From a virus, in the IMG/VR virus record IMGVR_UViG_3300020165_000140, positions 1 to 25,313 of that record: DNA of 25,313 nt. The stretch is one strand, 5' to 3'. This document shows positions 1 to 8,144 of the stretch, piece by piece. Numbering within the stretch: position 1 is the stretch's first letter; every line of letters begins with the position of its first letter. The notes under the pieces are model-generated. The model searched no databases, was not told the DNA's origin, and saw nothing but the letters and a program-made list of their open reading frames with translations. The position numbers were made by a program, and so were the translations under genes.

Positions 1-629
1 GGTAGCCATAACTTTAAAGCGGTGTTATCCACTCCAGTAGGTACGACCTTTTCGGGGTTGTTGTATAGGTCGGCCACTTGTGCGGCGGTTAGGGCGGTGT
101 TGAATAATTTAAAGCCAGCCATCAAACCTTCAGCGTATGAAGATGCCGCAGTATGTTTAAACAAATTCAACAATCCGTTAGCCGTGCTGAAATTAAAAGA
201 TGCGGATATTGAACCGATTGAAACACCATTAATATAACCCTCAAGCGTTGTGCCGTTAAAGGTCATATCAAATTTATTCCATTCGTTTGCCGTTAGCGAT
301 GGCGTTTGTAAAGTGTAAGCGGTTCCGTCATCTAATGTAATCCGTAAAACGCTTAATCCTTGTTCTATTCTTATGTCATCCGTTCCGCTATGTAATAGAG
401 ATACTAAACGCAGTCCGTTGTCGGTTATATTTGCTAACTGAAAATTAAAGGACATTGAAATAGCGGTGTAAGCCGTTACATCTAACGTCCCACAATCAAC
501 ATAATCATTAACCCCATCAAAAGAAAGGGCCTTCCCGCTATAAAGTTTAGCACGATTAAAAGCCAAAGGGCTTTGGTCATTGCCGCGCGGTGAAAACGGC
601 TTATTCACTAAAGTTGTTTGTACTGCCAT
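1..629 (-). CDS. LamG/concanavalin A-like tail adhesin, partial (C-terminus outside window)
   Basis: The reading frame opens with ATG at 629 and stays open to the left window edge (209 codons), so the C-terminus is missing. The product starts MAVQTTLVNKPFSPRGND and then has the hallmarks of a LamG jelly-roll domain: ALSFDGVNDYVDCG (about residues 37-50), NEWNKFDMTFNGTTLEGYING (about 120-140), and a closing helix-like ALTAAQVADLYNNPE. It is followed by LKLWL, the usual start of a following segment in such proteins. LamG folds bind glycans or proteins, and its place at the end of the tail module suggests a receptor-binding or fibre-tip protein. It is a distant paralogue of its upstream neighbour at 646-1356, 16 nt away. 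The LamG fold is quite certain; the role as adhesin is inferred from position. Confidence 0.8.
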   Translation of the reverse strand, partial: MAVQTTLVNKPFSPRGNDQSPLAFNRAKLYSGKALSFDGVNDYVDCGTLDVTAYTAISMSFNFQLANITDNGLRLVSLLHSGTDDIRIEQGLSVLRITLDDGTAYTLQTPSLTANEWNKFDMTFNGTTLEGYINGVSIGSISASFNFSTANGLLNLFKHTAASSYAEGLMAGFKLFNTALTAAQVADLYNNPEKVVPTGVDNTALKLWL

Positions 630-645
630 AATAAAAAAATGTTTT

Positions 646-1356
646 TTAGTTAGCCGTACCGGTGTTCCCGTTACCGCTTGAATCCGGCACGCTTGTGCCG
701 CTTATATCATCCAAAGAATACCACGCCTTAAGGCCGTTTGATTCCGCACCGCTTAATGCTTCGTAGCTTTTCCACATCACGGAATTAATCTCATCGCTTG
801 AAAGTGCGCGGTTCCAAAATGCGACGTTGGCGAGGTTGCCGTCAAACCATTCAGCATCCGAATAGTTTTGTTTGCCTATCGTTGAATCGCTTTCGGTGTT
901 TATCGTTAAACTTACCGAACTCGTTATATTCTCGCTTCCGTTTATATATAGACGCATTGTACTTCCATCATAGGTACCAGTAACGAAAATCCATTCATTT
1001 GGATGCGTTGTAGTTGCGACTATTGACGTACCATTACAAGCGTAAATAGGAGCCTCCGAATAGCGCATATACAACAAAATACCATCGCTTGACGCGTCTC
1101 GGTTATCAAAAATAAATTTACTATTTCCCGTATCATCCGCATAAACCCAAGCCGCTATCGTGTGGTTCGTATGACTGAACGCGTTGTCCGTTTGTATATA
1201 ATCACTCGTCCCGTTGAATTCGGCCGAGCCTTGGGCTGGGAAATTGAGGCCAGCAGTCGTGAACTTGTTAAACATAACCAGTCCATTTTTGATAATTGCC
1301 GAACCCGCGCTGAACAACCCTCTCCGGAGGAGGTAGTAGAATTGAGATTGTTTCAT
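646..1356 (-). CDS. LamG-domain tail protein, probable receptor-binding adhesin
   Basis: This 236-residue protein has a single LamG domain: AEFNGTSDYIQTDN (about residues 45-58) begins the sandwich, HTIAAWVYAD follows, NEWIFVTGTYDGSTMRLYING marks the central strands, and ANVAFWNRALSSDEIN is the typical closing motif. After the domain comes GLKAWYSLDDISG...DSSGNGNTGTAN, which looks like the first strand of another LamG unit but stops there, a common ending in these phage proteins. The first 30 residues are basic and hydrophobic (YYLLRRGLFSAGSAIIKNGLV) and may attach the protein to the tail; no clear signal peptide is needed for a virion protein. It lies between the tail-tip protein and a second LamG gene. 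Host-surface binding is inferred from fold and context. Confidence 0.82.
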   Translation of the reverse strand: MKQSQFYYLLRRGLFSAGSAIIKNGLVMFNKFTTAGLNFPAQGSAEFNGTSDYIQTDNAFSHTNHTIAAWVYADDTGNSKFIFDNRDASSDGILLYMRYSEAPIYACNGTSIVATTTHPNEWIFVTGTYDGSTMRLYINGSENITSSVSLTINTESDSTIGKQNYSDAEWFDGNLANVAFWNRALSSDEINSVMWKSYEALSGAESNGLKAWYSLDDISGTSVPDSSGNGNTGTAN

Positions 1357-1408
1357 TCATCTTCGTCTTTATATGTTTTGTAAAGTTAACTATCAACGCG
1401 TGATCAGA

Positions 1409-3907
1409 TCACTTCTCTTTTTTCTGAATCACAAACCAATCGCCATTCGGCCCGCCCATCAATGTGACACCATCGTAGGGCCTTTGCATTGAGTACGAAT
1501 CTTCGCCATCAATGCGTTCACCCGATTGCGGAGTCAATGAAATGTTTTTGTTTGCGGCGATGGTGTCATCCGTTTTGAATCGCATAATCAATCCCGGTTC
1601 TGATGATGGTAAATTCAATGTGTACGTTCCATTTTCACCACTTGCAAAATCAATGAAGTTGAAATTGTTGGCCGATGATAATGTTTCCGAACCGCTTGGC
1701 GTTCCCGTCACTTCATTCAATGTCACATTCACGCGCCCCGTTGTTGTGAACTCACCAACCGATGTGGCCGCCAGTGTTGAATTGCCAGTGACGCCAAGCG
1801 TTCCGCCCAGCGTTGTGTTGCCGTCAACGTTTGCGTTCGTAGTTACATCAACAGAGTTCAGATCAGCATTCACGGCGTCAATGCCTTCGAATGATGAATT
1901 GCCCGTCAAGCCGTTGACGTTACCGACTGCAATCACATCCGTGATTGTTGTCACATCATCAAACGTTGGCGTGATAGACGCGCGACTTATTGCGAACCAT
2001 TCGCCATCCCATTCATCCGTGTTTGCTGAATACGTTCCGCCCAACTGCACCCAATTCTTTGAATCAAAAACCAATCGTTGACGGAAATCGTGGGAACTAT
2101 AAAAACGCCCCATGTATTTTTGAATCGGTTCATCCATCAGTTTCAAAAATTCTTCACACACCAATCGTTGGATTGTTTTATATGAACCGGAATTCCCTTC
2201 GCGCCAATTCGTGTAAGGAATTTTTATCAATAACCCGCCAACGTTTATTTGCTCCACCAATGAACCGCGTTCACCTTGCCCAGTGAACACACTTGTTTCG
2301 GGCAGTTCATAAGAAATCAATCCATTGACATCAGCGTTTGGCGACACGGCTCGAATTCTTGTTGTTTGATTTTGTATTGAGCCGAATGATGTCGCCACGG
2401 ATTGCAACGTCATCTTGTATGATGACGAATTCCCGACGTTCAATCCACGAACGGAACCATTCGTGTTTACAAAACCAACAAAATCCCAATTGATTGTCAT
2501 GTCGCCATCGGTTGGGATTGGCGGCGTCACAATCGTTGTTGGTCCACCGACTTGAATGACATCGGAATTTCCCAAAGTCACTTGACCGCTAAATTCTTGG
2601 AACGTGCCAACAAAAACTTCGTACCCCGAACCCGATTGTGTTGTGGTCCATACGGGTGTCGATGGTGTCATTCCGCTGAATGTTCTTTTCAAATAGTAGG
2701 TGACGTTGTTGTCAAAATCAAACAATTCAATATTCAATTTTAACTTCGCAAAGATGTTGTTTTGATTAACGTTGACATTTAAAAACAATTTGATTTGGTG
2801 ATTGAACACCAACGTCAATTGATTCTGCAACGCGGATGAAACCAAACCAATCGCCAAGTTCGGGTCAACTCCATTTTTCCACGTCACCCCCTTCATCGCC
2901 TTTGGTTCTTGATTCAATGTGATAGCCACATCATTCACCGCGGGCAAAAAGTTGAAAATATTTCCAGCCAAACGCGCTTTGTTTGACGTTTGGTCGATGG
3001 TCTTGTTGTAAGAAACCGACGCGTTGTCAATCTTTGTTTTGTCCTTCTTGTATTGATGTTGAATCATTGACGATGCGTCACGCTGGAACAATTGTTCCAA
3101 TCGGTATTGGCCGTTTGAATAGTAAAAACGCAACCCGAAAATCGTGCATATTTGTGACAATATTTCAAACCAATTTTTGTTGGTGTAAACACCTTGTTCA
3201 TCAATCGTGTCAAACGCGTGGAAATCAACCCACGTTTCATCCAGCGGATTGTTGTTGGCGTTGTAGGTCATTTCTTGCGCCCACCAGTTCGACACAACGG
3301 CCAACACGGGGTGTTCGCTTCCATATATTCCCAACACACCAACTTGGTCCAATGCGTTGATAAATTGGTTCGTGGATTGTCTAAAGAATGACGTGCCACA
3401 TTTAGTGTCTTTTAACTTTGAAATGCCGTCCGTGGCTTGGATGTTTAGAATGTAAGGTTGCGAAACATCTTCAACTTCAATGATGTCTTGCACGATGTAG
3501 CCACCCCAATGAAAGTCGAGGTACACCATTTGTTCCTCATCGGGTGAAAATGACATCACCAATCCATCGTCGGAAACCTTGCTTGTATTGTACCACGTGT
3601 TGGCATCTTCACCGCTGAATTCACCTTTCCAAATCTTGACGAAATAGCGGTCTTGTTGGTATTGTTTGAGCGTGTTCAAAAACGCGGTTGTTGCTAAATC
3701 TTGAACGTACATTCCAAACGATACCGACGACCCAATGATTGGGGAATATATGTTGTCCGTTTGCCCCGAATAGTTCAATTCAAAACCATCACCCGTGACA
3801 TTGAATTGGTCGGGGTCGGTTCCCGTATATTCGTCGTCCCAAATTTCAATCAAGTAAAAATGTCCGTAGCTACTGCGGAACTCGGAAAAGAGTTTTGGAT
3901 TCGCCAT
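1409..3907 (-). CDS. Large tail-tip/baseplate protein with fibre-like C-terminus
   Basis: This 832-residue protein follows the tape measure gene by 3 nt, the position where siphophages encode distal tail and tail-associated (hub) proteins. The N-terminal ~130 residues (FYLIEIWDDEYTG, IIGSSVSFGMYVQD) look like a baseplate domain known from Bacteroidota phages. The middle is long and beta-rich without a recognisable enzyme motif. Around residues 690-760 the sequence becomes short Gly/Thr/Val-rich repeats (GNTTLGGTLGVTGNSTLAAT) of the kind found in trimeric fibres, ending in a small domain with NGTYTLNLP and PNGDWFVIQKKEK. It probably combines hub and short-fibre functions. No lytic domain is seen. 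Its base composition differs sharply from the tape measure gene: a single GATC occurs in the whole gene apart from those near the stop. Confidence 0.75.
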   Translation of the reverse strand: MANPKLFSEFRSSYGHFYLIEIWDDEYTGTDPDQFNVTGDGFELNYSGQTDNIYSPIIGSSVSFGMYVQDLATTAFLNTLKQYQQDRYFVKIWKGEFSGEDANTWYNTSKVSDDGLVMSFSPDEEQMVYLDFHWGGYIVQDIIEVEDVSQPYILNIQATDGISKLKDTKCGTSFFRQSTNQFINALDQVGVLGIYGSEHPVLAVVSNWWAQEMTYNANNNPLDETWVDFHAFDTIDEQGVYTNKNWFEILSQICTIFGLRFYYSNGQYRLEQLFQRDASSMIQHQYKKDKTKIDNASVSYNKTIDQTSNKARLAGNIFNFLPAVNDVAITLNQEPKAMKGVTWKNGVDPNLAIGLVSSALQNQLTLVFNHQIKLFLNVNVNQNNIFAKLKLNIELFDFDNNVTYYLKRTFSGMTPSTPVWTTTQSGSGYEVFVGTFQEFSGQVTLGNSDVIQVGGPTTIVTPPIPTDGDMTINWDFVGFVNTNGSVRGLNVGNSSSYKMTLQSVATSFGSIQNQTTRIRAVSPNADVNGLISYELPETSVFTGQGERGSLVEQINVGGLLIKIPYTNWREGNSGSYKTIQRLVCEEFLKLMDEPIQKYMGRFYSSHDFRQRLVFDSKNWVQLGGTYSANTDEWDGEWFAISRASITPTFDDVTTITDVIAVGNVNGLTGNSSFEGIDAVNADLNSVDVTTNANVDGNTTLGGTLGVTGNSTLAATSVGEFTTTGRVNVTLNEVTGTPSGSETLSSANNFNFIDFASGENGTYTLNLPSSEPGLIMRFKTDDTIAANKNISLTPQSGERIDGEDSYSMQRPYDGVTLMGGPNGDWFVIQKKEK

Positions 3908-3910
3908 ATA

Positions 3911-6571
3911 TTAAAAACCTCTTTGTCTTGTTCGGTTGCGTGATGCTCTCTCTTGAGAAAGTAGTATGTCTGATCCAGAGATGCGACCAACGACTTCAAC
4001 GCGTTGAGAGCCGTTCCCGCCGTTATTCATGAGCGCATTCAATTTCGAGAGCGGTAGAACTGCTTCTGATTCTCTACCTTCGCCAACGAGCGCAAGAGTC
4101 GGTCCCGTCACAATTCCCCCTTCAGCCAGTGCTGGAATATCACCTTCAGACGCTTTCGACATTTTCGCTCGTATCGCACCAGCGGCCGCGATCATTGCAA
4201 TACCCGCGCCCACTGCTAAAGCGGCGCCCATTGGCGTTGGCCCAGCGGCCAATGCTTTGACAAATGCTTCAACGCTGATCCCGTATTGAATAAACATTCG
4301 CCCAAGTTGATCTAACAACCCAGCAAATGTACCCAGTAAGAAAGATCCCATATCAGCAAATGACGCTTCGCCCATTACCATTGCACCCGCGATCTCTGCC
4401 ATTCCTGCGATTGTGTCGATCGTTGTGCGATGCATGAGTTCAGCAACTGCGTTGTTCAGTTCTTTGTATTTCAAAGCAAATCTCTTTGCTGATTCATATG
4501 CTTTGCGATATGAATGATCGAATTCATCTGCCGCGTCACTTGTGTTCGCAAGATTTTCTTCTGACTTATCGAACCAATCCCCCATGCCATCATAGTTGAT
4601 GTTCGCAAGTCTTTTCAGTTTTTTTTCTGCGTCTTCAGCGCCGTTGCCAAGTCCGTCAAGATCGTCTTCAACTTCTTCAATTTCAACAGAAGCCGTTGCC
4701 ATGCTCGATGCAATCTTGTCAACATTTTCGCCGACTTTCACAACTGCTTTGTTTGCGTTTTTCAAAGCGATTTCTTGAGACTTCAAGATTGCATTTGTAG
4801 CACCGACAGAAGATGCCAATTTTTGTTGTTCTGGTGTAAATTTTTGATAGCTGTTGATCACGTCTTCCAATTCGCCGTCACTAAGAATGCGACCAAATTG
4901 TTCTTTCATTTGAACAGCAAGTTCATCACTGACTGCAAGAGTTTTGTTGAATTGCGTTTGTGCGTCAACTGCTTTCTTTGTGACCGCTGTCATTTCATCT
5001 TGAGCCGCCATCAATGCTATCTTTTTGGCGACTTGTTTGTTCATTTCTCTTTGAGCGGTTGCGATGTCATTTGTCGCGTCTTTTTCATCAATCAGATTCG
5101 GAAGAAGATCACCATATTCCGTGTTTAGTTTCGTGATCAATCTTTTTCTTTGATCTTGCGCGATGTTCTGATCTTGAATCGCATTCATCAACTTGTTCGC
5201 TTGAGTCGTGCGCACTTGAGTTTCTGCAATATCTTTCTTTGCGCCTTCGCTCAATTTGTGCTGTGTTTCAACAACTTCTTTTTTGCGTCTGTTGACTAAC
5301 ATCAAAACAGCGGCGAAGGCTGCCAATCCCGCGATGACAACACCGATCGGATTTGCTGTCAGTGCTAAATTGTACGCTCTTTGAACTGCGGCCGCAATCT
5401 TTGTAACCGTGTTTGATTTGATCATTGCAAATCTCAGAAGACGAACATTTCTGATCAAACCGCCAGTCAAGAACAAAAGCGGACCGGCTGAAGCTAACAA
5501 CGCCGCAAAGACGACAACCGTCTTTTTCACTGCTGGTGAAGCCTTGTTCAATTTACTTGCAAGATTTGCGAATCCTTCAATCAAAGGAACAACGGCTTCT
5601 GCAACAACTTCACCAACAGAGATTCCGAGACCTTCCATTGCTGACTCGAGACGCTTTGAAGCACCGAGAGCGTTGTCGCCCATTTCGTCTGCCATTGATT
5701 TTGCAGAGCCTTTTGCGTTCTCAAACTCTTTCGTCAATGGCTTGATCTGATCAACGCCTTCAGCAAGAATCAAGAGTGCTGATTGTGCTGAACGACCGAC
5801 TTCATCTTTTGCATCAGCGAGACCGATGCCTTTTTCAGCGAGATCTTTCAGTGCTTCAGATGTTGGCTTTCCAGAAGCACCAATCTCTGAGATGATTCTT
5901 CGCAGTGAAGTACCAGCTTGAGAGCCTTTGATACCAGCATTTGCGAGAACAGCCATCATCGCTGATGTTTCTTCAATGCTCATTCCAGCACTTTTTGCAA
6001 CTGGAGCGACAAACTTCATTGAGTTTGCGAATGTCTCCATGTCGAGTGCAGATGTCGAGAACGATTTCGCCATGACATCTGTGACGCGACCAGTTTCTGA
6101 TGCGTCAAGACCGAATGCTCTGAGTGTAGAACCAGCGACTTCTGCCGCTCTTGCGAGATCAGAACCAGATGCTTGAGCGAGAGCGAGAGTTCCTTCAGTG
6201 ACTTTTGTGATCTCTGTTGCACTGAAACCGAGTTTTGCGAACTCTGTTTGAAGAGACGCTACTTCTCGAGCAGTGAACATTGTTGAAGAGCCTAATGCTT
6301 TCGCATTGTCTGAAAGCATTTTGAACTCTTCTGCTGTTGCACCAGAGATCGCTTTGACTTTTGACATCTCTGCTTCAAATCCTTTGAAGACATTAAAAGA
6401 GACAGCACCAAGAGCAACAAGTGGCGCAGTCAGTTTCATCGACATATTTTTGCCGGTTGCCTGCATCTTCTTGCCGAGTCGATCCATTGATCGCTCTGCT
6501 TTTGTCAGCCCTTTTTTGAATGGCGCGATGTTTGCCGTTAGGCGAAAATTAAGACTTGAGAGATTGGCCAT
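3911..6571 (-). CDS. Tail tape measure protein (TP901-type)
   Basis: The 886-residue product spans the inside of the tail tube and sets its length. Residues 1-60 form a charged amphipathic start (FKKGLTKAERSMDRLGKKM), and about 60-250 match the TP901 tape-measure core (FEAEMSKVKAISGATAEEF, ASLQTEFAKLGFSATEI, ANAGIKGSQAGTSLRRIISEIG). Hydrophobic stretches lie near 345-370 (VVVFAALLASAGPLLFLTGG), 404-425 and in the Ala/Gly-rich region near 790-815. Helical, charged sequence fills the rest. By the general rule of about 0.15 nm per residue, the tail would be roughly 130 nm, which is an estimate only. The start overlaps the end of the frameshifted chaperone frame by 23 nt, the usual arrangement. 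The gene is rich in GATC tetramers, about 25 by my count. Confidence 0.95.
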   Translation of the reverse strand: MANLSSLNFRLTANIAPFKKGLTKAERSMDRLGKKMQATGKNMSMKLTAPLVALGAVSFNVFKGFEAEMSKVKAISGATAEEFKMLSDNAKALGSSTMFTAREVASLQTEFAKLGFSATEITKVTEGTLALAQASGSDLARAAEVAGSTLRAFGLDASETGRVTDVMAKSFSTSALDMETFANSMKFVAPVAKSAGMSIEETSAMMAVLANAGIKGSQAGTSLRRIISEIGASGKPTSEALKDLAEKGIGLADAKDEVGRSAQSALLILAEGVDQIKPLTKEFENAKGSAKSMADEMGDNALGASKRLESAMEGLGISVGEVVAEAVVPLIEGFANLASKLNKASPAVKKTVVVFAALLASAGPLLFLTGGLIRNVRLLRFAMIKSNTVTKIAAAVQRAYNLALTANPIGVVIAGLAAFAAVLMLVNRRKKEVVETQHKLSEGAKKDIAETQVRTTQANKLMNAIQDQNIAQDQRKRLITKLNTEYGDLLPNLIDEKDATNDIATAQREMNKQVAKKIALMAAQDEMTAVTKKAVDAQTQFNKTLAVSDELAVQMKEQFGRILSDGELEDVINSYQKFTPEQQKLASSVGATNAILKSQEIALKNANKAVVKVGENVDKIASSMATASVEIEEVEDDLDGLGNGAEDAEKKLKRLANINYDGMGDWFDKSEENLANTSDAADEFDHSYRKAYESAKRFALKYKELNNAVAELMHRTTIDTIAGMAEIAGAMVMGEASFADMGSFLLGTFAGLLDQLGRMFIQYGISVEAFVKALAAGPTPMGAALAVGAGIAMIAAAGAIRAKMSKASEGDIPALAEGGIVTGPTLALVGEGRESEAVLPLSKLNALMNNGGNGSQRVEVVGRISGSDILLSQERASRNRTRQRGF

Positions 6572-7228
6572 GCTTTAGTTTTGCGCGTTCGTTTCTTTTG
6601 TTTATGACATCAATGATCTCTCCTTTCGTCCAGATATTGTGCTTTTTGTTTTTACTCTCCCAAGGAAAGACAATCAAATCTCTTGCCTTGATCGATTTCT
6701 TTGTGTGAACATTCAACAGAAGCGTTGTTTGCCAACGCGTTCTTTCCCATTCACTTTGTTCTTTTCTATTCTCTCGCTCATTGAATCCGCTGACTAAATT
6801 TGTCCACTCTCTCGGAAGCAAATCATAAAATTCAAAAGGTCTGAGCCCAATCTGGCCGAACGCGAATGATTCGAGATCGTCCCAAGTCGCTTTCTTTTTG
6901 TTGTGATCGCGTCGGCCTATTTCTTTTTTTCTGACTTCGTGCTGTATTGTTCTTCAAAAACAGCAAACACTTTTTCAATCAGTTCTTCATCTTCGTCAAT
7001 CCAATCTGCAATATCTGCAACGTCATAGCGAAAATGTATTTTCTCTTTTCTTGCCCCATCTTTGAAACCGCAAAACATGAGCGTGATCGCTTGATCAAGT
7101 GTCATGTCATTGCCTAAGTCTTCAAGTTGTGACAAAGTTGTTCCAGTCATTTTACTGAATTCGCGAAGTGCATTGAACCCAAATCTGACTGCGTGTTTTC
7201 TTTCGTTTGTTTCTATTATCTGAACCAT
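6549..7228 (-). CDS. Tail assembly chaperone, long form made by -1 ribosomal frameshift (G-T type fusion)
   Basis: Reading starts at 7228 in the 103-codon frame and, after slipping back one base at 6929-6923, continues in the -1 frame to the stop at 6549, giving about 226 residues. The -1 frame is open immediately past the slip: EIGRRDHNKKKATWDDLE, then SFAFGQIGLRPFEFYDLLPREW, the Gly-Leu-x-Pro-x-Glu-Phe...Pro-Arg-Glu signature of C-terminal T domains in tail chaperones. The N-terminal G part binds tape measure protein and the T part recruits major tail protein; the long form is made in small amounts. The 90-codon frame at 6549-6821 has only a TTG as possible start and its first residues lie inside the conserved motif, so it is not a separate gene. 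Position between major tail protein and tape measure is canonical. Confidence 0.88.
6854..6917 (-). promoter_or_regulatory. Candidate frameshift-stimulating RNA stem
   Basis: On the minus strand GGCCGACGCG (6917-6908) is complementary to CGCGTTCGGCC (6864-6854) apart from one bulged base, giving a 10-bp GC-rich stem around a loop of about 43 nt. It begins 5 nt after the slippery heptamer, within the 5-9 nt distance usual for stimulatory structures. The pairing is seen directly; its effect on frameshifting is inferred. Confidence 0.65.
6917..7228 (-). CDS. Tail assembly chaperone, short form (G protein)
   Basis: This is the unshifted product of 103 residues. It begins MVQIIETNERKHAVRFGFNALREFSKMTG, a pattern seen in the N-terminal domain of tail assembly chaperones encoded just before the tape measure gene, and ends in an acidic helix and a Lys tail (STKSEKKK). 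It keeps the tape measure protein soluble and helps tail tube polymerisation. The lysine codons at the end, GAA AAA AAG AAA TAG, form the slippery site. It is separated from the major tail protein gene by an intrinsic terminator, which would lower its level compared with the structural protein. The start has the A/C-rich leader AACAACATCAACAAAT in place of a Shine-Dalgarno site. Confidence 0.9.
   Translation of the reverse strand: MVQIIETNERKHAVRFGFNALREFSKMTGTTLSQLEDLGNDMTLDQAITLMFCGFKDGARKEKIHFRYDVADIADWIDEDEELIEKVFAVFEEQYSTKSEKKK
6923..6929 (-). promoter_or_regulatory. Programmed -1 frameshift slippery heptamer A_AAA_AAG
   Basis: In the frame of the short chaperone the codons are GAA AAA AAG AAA TAG, which contains the heptamer A AAA AAG in the correct phase for simultaneous -1 slippage of both tRNAs. 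This is the same heptamer as in E. coli dnaX. The zero-frame stop follows one codon later. The -1 frame then encodes the conserved T domain without interruption. A stem begins 5 nt downstream (see 6854-6917). Confidence 0.9.
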
Positions 7229-7244
7229 ATTTGTTGATGTTGTT

Positions 7245-7272
7245 AAAAAGAGAGCATCTCTCGATGCTCTCT
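7245..7272 (-). terminator. Intrinsic terminator after the major tail protein gene
   Basis: On the minus strand AGAGAGCATC, loop GAGA, GATGCTCTCT form a perfect 10-bp stem with a GNRA-type tetraloop, followed by TTTTT. It starts 13 nt after the major tail protein stop codon. It would limit transcription into the chaperone and tape measure genes. A second hairpin of the same design lies at 13874-13897. Confidence 0.9.
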
Positions 7273-7285
7273 CTGTTGTTTAGTA

Positions 7286-7723
7286 TTAAGCGACAGACGC
7301 TTGAGTCAATACGCCAGTTCCGGTAAATCCGAACGAGTATGTCACGTTTTCTTCAACCCCCGCTTCTTGTTCGTAGCTTACGAGATACGCGTCGCCAGTG
7401 TAGTCAATCTCACCACTTGTTTCAGAACCGAATTTCACTTTCACAAGTGTACGGTTTGACAACAAAGTAAACAGATCGTCTGGTGTGTCGTAATCTCCAG
7501 AGATTGAGTAGGTGACAAGTCCGTCGCCACTAAGTGACCACGCTTTGAGACCTTCAAGATTCTCTTGCCATCCAGAAGAGTCTTTTGTAGTTGTGTCGCG
7601 TGTCTCCATTGAAACACTTAATGATGCCGATGTTGCACGGCCGATGATGTCGTAAGTTGTTCCGCCATCTTCGCTGATTTGAATCACAACGTCAGTTGAG
7701 TTCATGATGCTTGTTGCAGCCAT
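7286..7723 (-). CDS. Major tail (tube) protein
   Basis: The 145-residue product resembles TP901-1-type major tail proteins, which polymerise into the tail tube. Typical elements are the N-terminal DVVIQISEDGGTTYDIIGRATSASLSVSMET, followed by RDTTTKDSSGWQENLEGLKAWSLSGDGLVTY, the conserved 'distinguish the tag' loop and central strand pair of the family, and the C-terminal VEENVTYSFGFTGTGVL. The start has a long A-rich leader (AATAAAATAAAAACAAAAGAAAATG), consistent with strong translation in Bacteroidota. The gene sits directly after the tail completion gene and is followed by an intrinsic terminator, as expected for an abundant structural protein. Confidence 0.9.
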   Translation of the reverse strand: MAATSIMNSTDVVIQISEDGGTTYDIIGRATSASLSVSMETRDTTTKDSSGWQENLEGLKAWSLSGDGLVTYSISGDYDTPDDLFTLLSNRTLVKVKFGSETSGEIDYTGDAYLVSYEQEAGVEENVTYSFGFTGTGVLTQASVA

Positions 7724-7754
7724 TTTCTTTTGTTTTTATTTTATTATTCAATTA

Positions 7755-8144
7755 TTAATCAAGTGAAACGCGAAATATCAAATCTACTTGAGAAGAGAAA
7801 GTTCTTTCGTCATCACTAAACAAATCGCGCTCACCGTCGAATGAGCATGATTGTACTTTAATGCTTTCAATCGTTTCATTCATGCGAACGAATGCGCTTC
7901 TAATATACGAAACTGCGTTCTGCGTGTCAGCATATGAAGTCGAAACAATTGTCACTCTGACATTCATTTCATCGAGATGTGAGTCGCTGTCTTTTGAACG
8001 CTGTGCGTCATTGACAACAATCTCATAAATCGCGAAAGGATGTTGTGCTGTTTGCGCGCCAACGAGTGGATAGACTCTACCGCTGAACAAAGTGTTCAGA
8101 TCAGAATCATTGTCAAACTTGTATTTGATGACCTTACCAATCAT
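7755..8144 (-). CDS. Tail terminator/completion protein (DUF3168-like)
   Basis: This 129-residue protein has the features of the DUF3168 tail-completion family (lambda gpU-like terminators): LFSGRVYPLVGAQTAQHPFAIYEIVV early, then a central MNVRVTIVSTSYADTQNAVSYIRSAF with paired strand and helix, and a C-terminal strand FSSQVDLIFRVSLD. Such proteins cap the finished tail tube and join it to the head. The start codon overlaps the stop of the gp10-like gene upstream by ATGA, suggesting coupled translation, and the next gene downstream is the major tail protein, the order normal for siphophages. Confidence 0.85.
   Translation of the reverse strand: MIGKVIKYKFDNDSDLNTLFSGRVYPLVGAQTAQHPFAIYEIVVNDAQRSKDSDSHLDEMNVRVTIVSTSYADTQNAVSYIRSAFVRMNETIESIKVQSCSFDGERDLFSDDERTFSSQVDLIFRVSLD

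Noticed and set aside
1400-1412. GTGATCAGATCAC palindrome as a terminator of the tail-tip gene
   Set aside because: A one-base centre leaves only about four pairs for a hairpin, it overlaps the stop codon, and no T-run follows on the minus strand.
1512-2081. Plus-strand open frame of 189 codons within the tail-tip gene
   Set aside because: Shadow of the minus-strand gene; composition is Val/Pro/Ser-rich without motif, and no plus-strand signals are present. The same applies to other plus-strand frames such as 4029-4289, 5409-5750 and 19898-20209.
6549-6821. Separate 90-codon gene with TTG start before the tape measure gene
   Set aside because: Its first residues fall within the conserved T-domain motif, and the frame is open upstream to a slippery heptamer; it is the second half of a frameshift product.
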